Positions 5,480 through 6,896 of a DNA stretch of 6,896 nt are shown piece by piece. A program made the position numbers and the translations under genes. The stretch comes from Bacteroidia bacterium (GTDB lineage: Bacteria > Bacteroidota > Bacteroidia > Bacteroidales > Dysgonomonadaceae). Every line of letters begins with the position of its first letter. Positions within the stretch are counted from its first letter, which is position 1. The DNA lies in NCBI GenBank assembly GCA_025999435.1, contig BNXH01000077.1, forward strand, positions 1-6,896. The letters are read 5' to 3'. Below the pieces are notes generated by a model. The model saw only the letters and a program-made list of their open reading frames with translations, was not told where the DNA came from and did not search any database.

Positions 5480-5653
5480 TTATTTATTATTATTTGTATT
5501 TGTAGGCGTGATAATATACAATAATACTATTCCTCCGATAATAAGAGCAACTATTCCTCCGATAATAGGCTCTGTAAGAGTACCAACTATCCCCATAATA
5601 GCGAAAAGTATCACTAATATTAGACAACAACCGCTGTCATCTGATTTTGCCAT
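5480..5653 (-). CDS. Small two-helix membrane protein, 57 aa
   Basis: ATG at 5653-5651, TAA at 5482-5480. The protein has a short polar N-terminus (MAKSDDSGCC), a first hydrophobic helix (about 10-26, LILVILFAIMGIVGTL), a short TEP turn (27-29), and a second hydrophobic stretch (30-48) made of two near-identical units, IIGGIVAL and IIGGIVLL, then an Asn/Thr tail (TNTNNNK). It should form a hairpin in the inner membrane with both ends on the same side. Cys9-Cys10 are present, but the preceding residues are not a lipobox, so a lipoprotein is unlikely. It is the first gene after the best promoter in the window and sits 10 bp ahead of the acidic-tailed protein gene. No function is assignable. Confidence 0.7.
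   Translation of the reverse strand: MAKSDDSGCCLILVILFAIMGIVGTLTEPIIGGIVALIIGGIVLLYIITPTNTNNNK
5526..5566 (-). repeat. 24-bp tandem duplication inside the small membrane protein gene
   Basis: ATTATCGGAGGAATAGT (17 bp, minus strand) occurs at 5566-5550 and again at 5542-5526, a period of exactly eight codons. It doubles the IIGGIV unit in the second transmembrane stretch and keeps the frame. Confidence 0.85.
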
Positions 5654-5666
5654 AATGATATTTTAT

Positions 5667-5697
5667 TAAAAATATAAAAGTGGCGCAATTTAACAAA
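5667..5697 (-). promoter_or_regulatory. Bacteroidetes promoter for the small membrane protein operon
   Basis: On the minus strand TTTG (5697-5694), a 19-bp spacer and TATTTTTA (5674-5667) match TTTG-N19-TAnnTTTG with one difference (final G to A). Transcription would start about 7 bp downstream, leaving a very short leader before the ATG at 5653. It follows directly on the recombinase terminator, which supports a new transcription unit here. Confidence 0.6.
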
Positions 5698-5701
5698 AAA
5701 C

Positions 5702-5735
5702 AAAATACCCCTCATAAATTATAGAGAGGTATTTT
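5702..5735. terminator. Intrinsic terminator after the recombinase gene
   Basis: AAAATACCCCTC (5702-5713) pairs with GAGAGGTATTTT (5724-5735): 12 bp with one C-A mismatch and a 10-nt loop. On the minus strand it lies 6 bp after the recombinase stop codon and is followed by a T-rich tract including six T. On the plus strand it also ends in five T. Confidence 0.75.
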
Positions 5736-5741
5736 TAACAG

Positions 5742-6776
5742 TTATAGCAAATTCTTCATTGCTTCATCAATCTGGCTATTTTCAAAGCTATCTAAGTATA
5801 TCTGAGTGGTCTTTAAATCTGAATGCCCTAATGTTTCTCCAATTAAAGCTATATTTACGCCAGAATTTTTCAAAATCGTAGCGTAGCTGTGGCGGGAAGT
5901 ATATGTACTCAAATTAGCTTTAATTCCTGTTATCTCTGCAATCTTTTTTAATGACCTATTCACTTTTAGTAAAACTTTCTTCTTTCGATTGTACTTTTGT
6001 GTTTCAGTTTTATGTAAATTAATATCTAAAATAGGAAATATATAGCCATTTGAGAAGTCATTATTCATATACTTATCTATAATACTTTTGGCTTCATCAG
6101 ATAATGGAATATTTATTTTCTTTCCTGTCTTTTGTCTTATATAAATCAATCTTCCTTCAATAATATTATTTGTTGTCAAATTCGCCATATCAGTAAAATT
6201 AATACCACTGCATAGATAACTGAATACGAATAATTCTTTACTGAATTGCATATAATCAGATTCTTTCGACAAGTCTAGTTCCATTATCTGTTTAATATTA
6301 TCCTTAGATATAGCACGTTTCTCTGTTTTAATGCAGAACTTCGATATTTTGTATTCATCAAATGGATATGAAGTTTTCTTTACTTGTTTTGCTTCAATAG
6401 CTTTATTATATACGCTTCTCAAAGTCCTAAAGAATACACTCATACTCGTTTCCGCACAATTTTTCAGTCTTAAATGCTTTTCATAGCCATTTAGAAAGTC
6501 AATATCTATATGAGAAAACGGTATATCAAGTTTGCCTTTATAATAAGTTTCTAAAGACCTCAAAGAATCCTTATATATTCTGGAATTACCTATTTTATTA
6601 GATTGCTCAAATTCGGTTACTAATTGATTATAAAATTCATGCACCGATTTTATTTGTATTTTTATTTTAGGTACTATTAATGTAGATGCGGTATATTCTT
6701 TGTCATCTGCTTTTAACTCTAATATTCGTTTTTGATATTCCGCTTCTTTGTCTAGTATGATTTTTATAATAGACAT
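5742..6776 (-). CDS. Tyrosine recombinase (site-specific integrase), 344 aa, probably lacking its N-terminal arm-binding domain
   Basis: This is a Bacteroidetes-type integrase that would recombine element and chromosomal att sites. Residues about 41-135 form the helical core-binding (SAM-like) domain; 155-344 form the catalytic domain. Visible active-site positions: K216 (QKTGKK), Arg II R295 (TYTSRHSYA), H318 (ETLGHSD) and the nucleophile Y327 (QIYLDSF). The Arg I position (SGINFTDMANL) is Asn193, and the usual His three residues before R295 is Tyr292; loss of Arg I is known in this group, for example IntDOT of CTnDOT. Residues 1-35 look like the linker helix that normally follows a beta-strand arm-binding domain, and the protein is about 60 residues short of the usual 400. 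The in-frame codons upstream reach a stop after eight residues, and a transposase gene ends only 14 bp before the ATG. A 5' truncation by an insertion sequence is therefore likely, and the ATG may be fortuitous. The gene has its own terminator. Activity is doubtful; family is certain. Confidence 0.88.
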   Translation of the reverse strand: MSIIKIILDKEAEYQKRILELKADDKEYTASTLIVPKIKIQIKSVHEFYNQLVTEFEQSNKIGNSRIYKDSLRSLETYYKGKLDIPFSHIDIDFLNGYEKHLRLKNCAETSMSVFFRTLRSVYNKAIEAKQVKKTSYPFDEYKISKFCIKTEKRAISKDNIKQIMELDLSKESDYMQFSKELFVFSYLCSGINFTDMANLTTNNIIEGRLIYIRQKTGKKINIPLSDEAKSIIDKYMNNDFSNGYIFPILDINLHKTETQKYNRKKKVLLKVNRSLKKIAEITGIKANLSTYTSRHSYATILKNSGVNIALIGETLGHSDLKTTQIYLDSFENSQIDEAMKNLL

Positions 6777-6790
6777 TATATAGATTAAAT

Positions 6791-6896
6791 TTATATTTCG
6801 TTATATTTCAATGATATACGGAAGTTATGCAAGCCACAGGCGATAAGCATAACCGTATCATCAAAACCAAATTTAGTACATCGCAAGCGTTCTTTG
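6791..6896 (-). mobile_element. DDE-family (IS5/DDE_Tnp_4-like) transposase, C-terminal 34 codons, cut by the window edge
   Basis: On the minus strand an open frame enters at 6895 and reads KERLRCTKFGFDDTVMLIAC, then GLHNFRISLKYNEI, to TAA at 6793-6791. A basic lead-in, a short acidic spacer, a hydrophobic helix and an LHN triad with F or L after it are the usual end of DDE_Tnp_4 / IS5-group transposases, where the helix after the catalytic glutamate closes the domain. The rest of the gene lies to the right. It has the same orientation as the N-terminal fragment at 1-82. The end of the insertion sequence must lie in the 14 bp before the recombinase ATG or slightly inside that gene; I could not identify a convincing terminal inverted repeat in this A/T-rich stretch. 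Confidence 0.6.

Noticed and set aside
5480..5653. Lipoprotein signal at Cys9-Cys10 of the 57-aa protein
   Set aside because: The cysteines precede the hydrophobic helix rather than follow it, which is the wrong order for a lipobox.
6777..6800. Terminal inverted repeat shared by the two insertion-sequence ends (TTTATAT-rich words here and near 121-147)
   Set aside because: The similarity is limited to A/T-rich words with gaps; it cannot be told from chance in this composition.
6777..6896. Attachment site or tRNA target next to the recombinase
   Set aside because: No tRNA-like sequence or direct repeat marking an att core was found; the flank is a transposase gene, so the original att end has probably been lost.

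Overview
The window reads as a mobile-element remnant from a Bacteroidota (Bacteroidetes) genome. The evidence is strong A+T richness (about 30% G+C by eye), A-rich leaders without clear Shine-Dalgarno sequences, several matches to the Bacteroidetes promoter form TTTG-N19-TAnnTTTG, and a tyrosine recombinase of the Bacteroidetes integrase type. No rRNA, tRNA or CRISPR array is visible.

Layout, left to right. Positions 1-82 (minus strand) hold the first codons of a DDE-type transposase that runs off the left edge. Positions 143-343 (plus) are the C-terminal part of a membrane protein gene without a start codon, followed 8 bp later by a complete 78-codon gene for a membrane-anchored zinc-ribbon protein (352-588). 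A bidirectional hairpin terminator (593-626) separates these from a leftward block. Read in the direction of transcription (minus strand), that block is: a tyrosine recombinase (6776-5742) with its own terminator; a clear promoter (5697-5667); a 57-codon two-helix membrane protein (5653-5480); a 215-residue protein with an acidic tail (5469-4822); and two diverged superfamily 2 helicase-like ATPases (4742-2937 and 2526-631). The right edge (6896-6791, minus) carries the last 34 codons of a DDE transposase of the same type as the left-edge fragment.

The most unusual content is the pair of helicase-like proteins. Both have recognisable motifs II, III, V and VI, but both carry the same altered Walker A motif, in which the catalytic lysine is Gly or Ala and a conserved lysine sits seven residues upstream. 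They also share a C-terminal domain. With the acidic-tailed protein (possibly a single-strand-DNA-binding protein) and the small membrane protein they form what looks like a DNA-processing or replication module of an integrated element. This function is inferred.

The 410-bp gap before the second helicase gene is unusually structured. It has a promoter-like match, a terminator-like hairpin, and three mutually complementary arms arranged like an antiterminator/terminator switch. A 15-bp inverted repeat flanks the first-transcribed helicase gene.

Both outer genes next to the insertion-sequence fragments lack their 5' parts (the membrane-protein remnant and the recombinase's arm-binding domain). 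The segment therefore looks trimmed by two copies of one insertion sequence in the same orientation, and the recombinase may no longer be functional.
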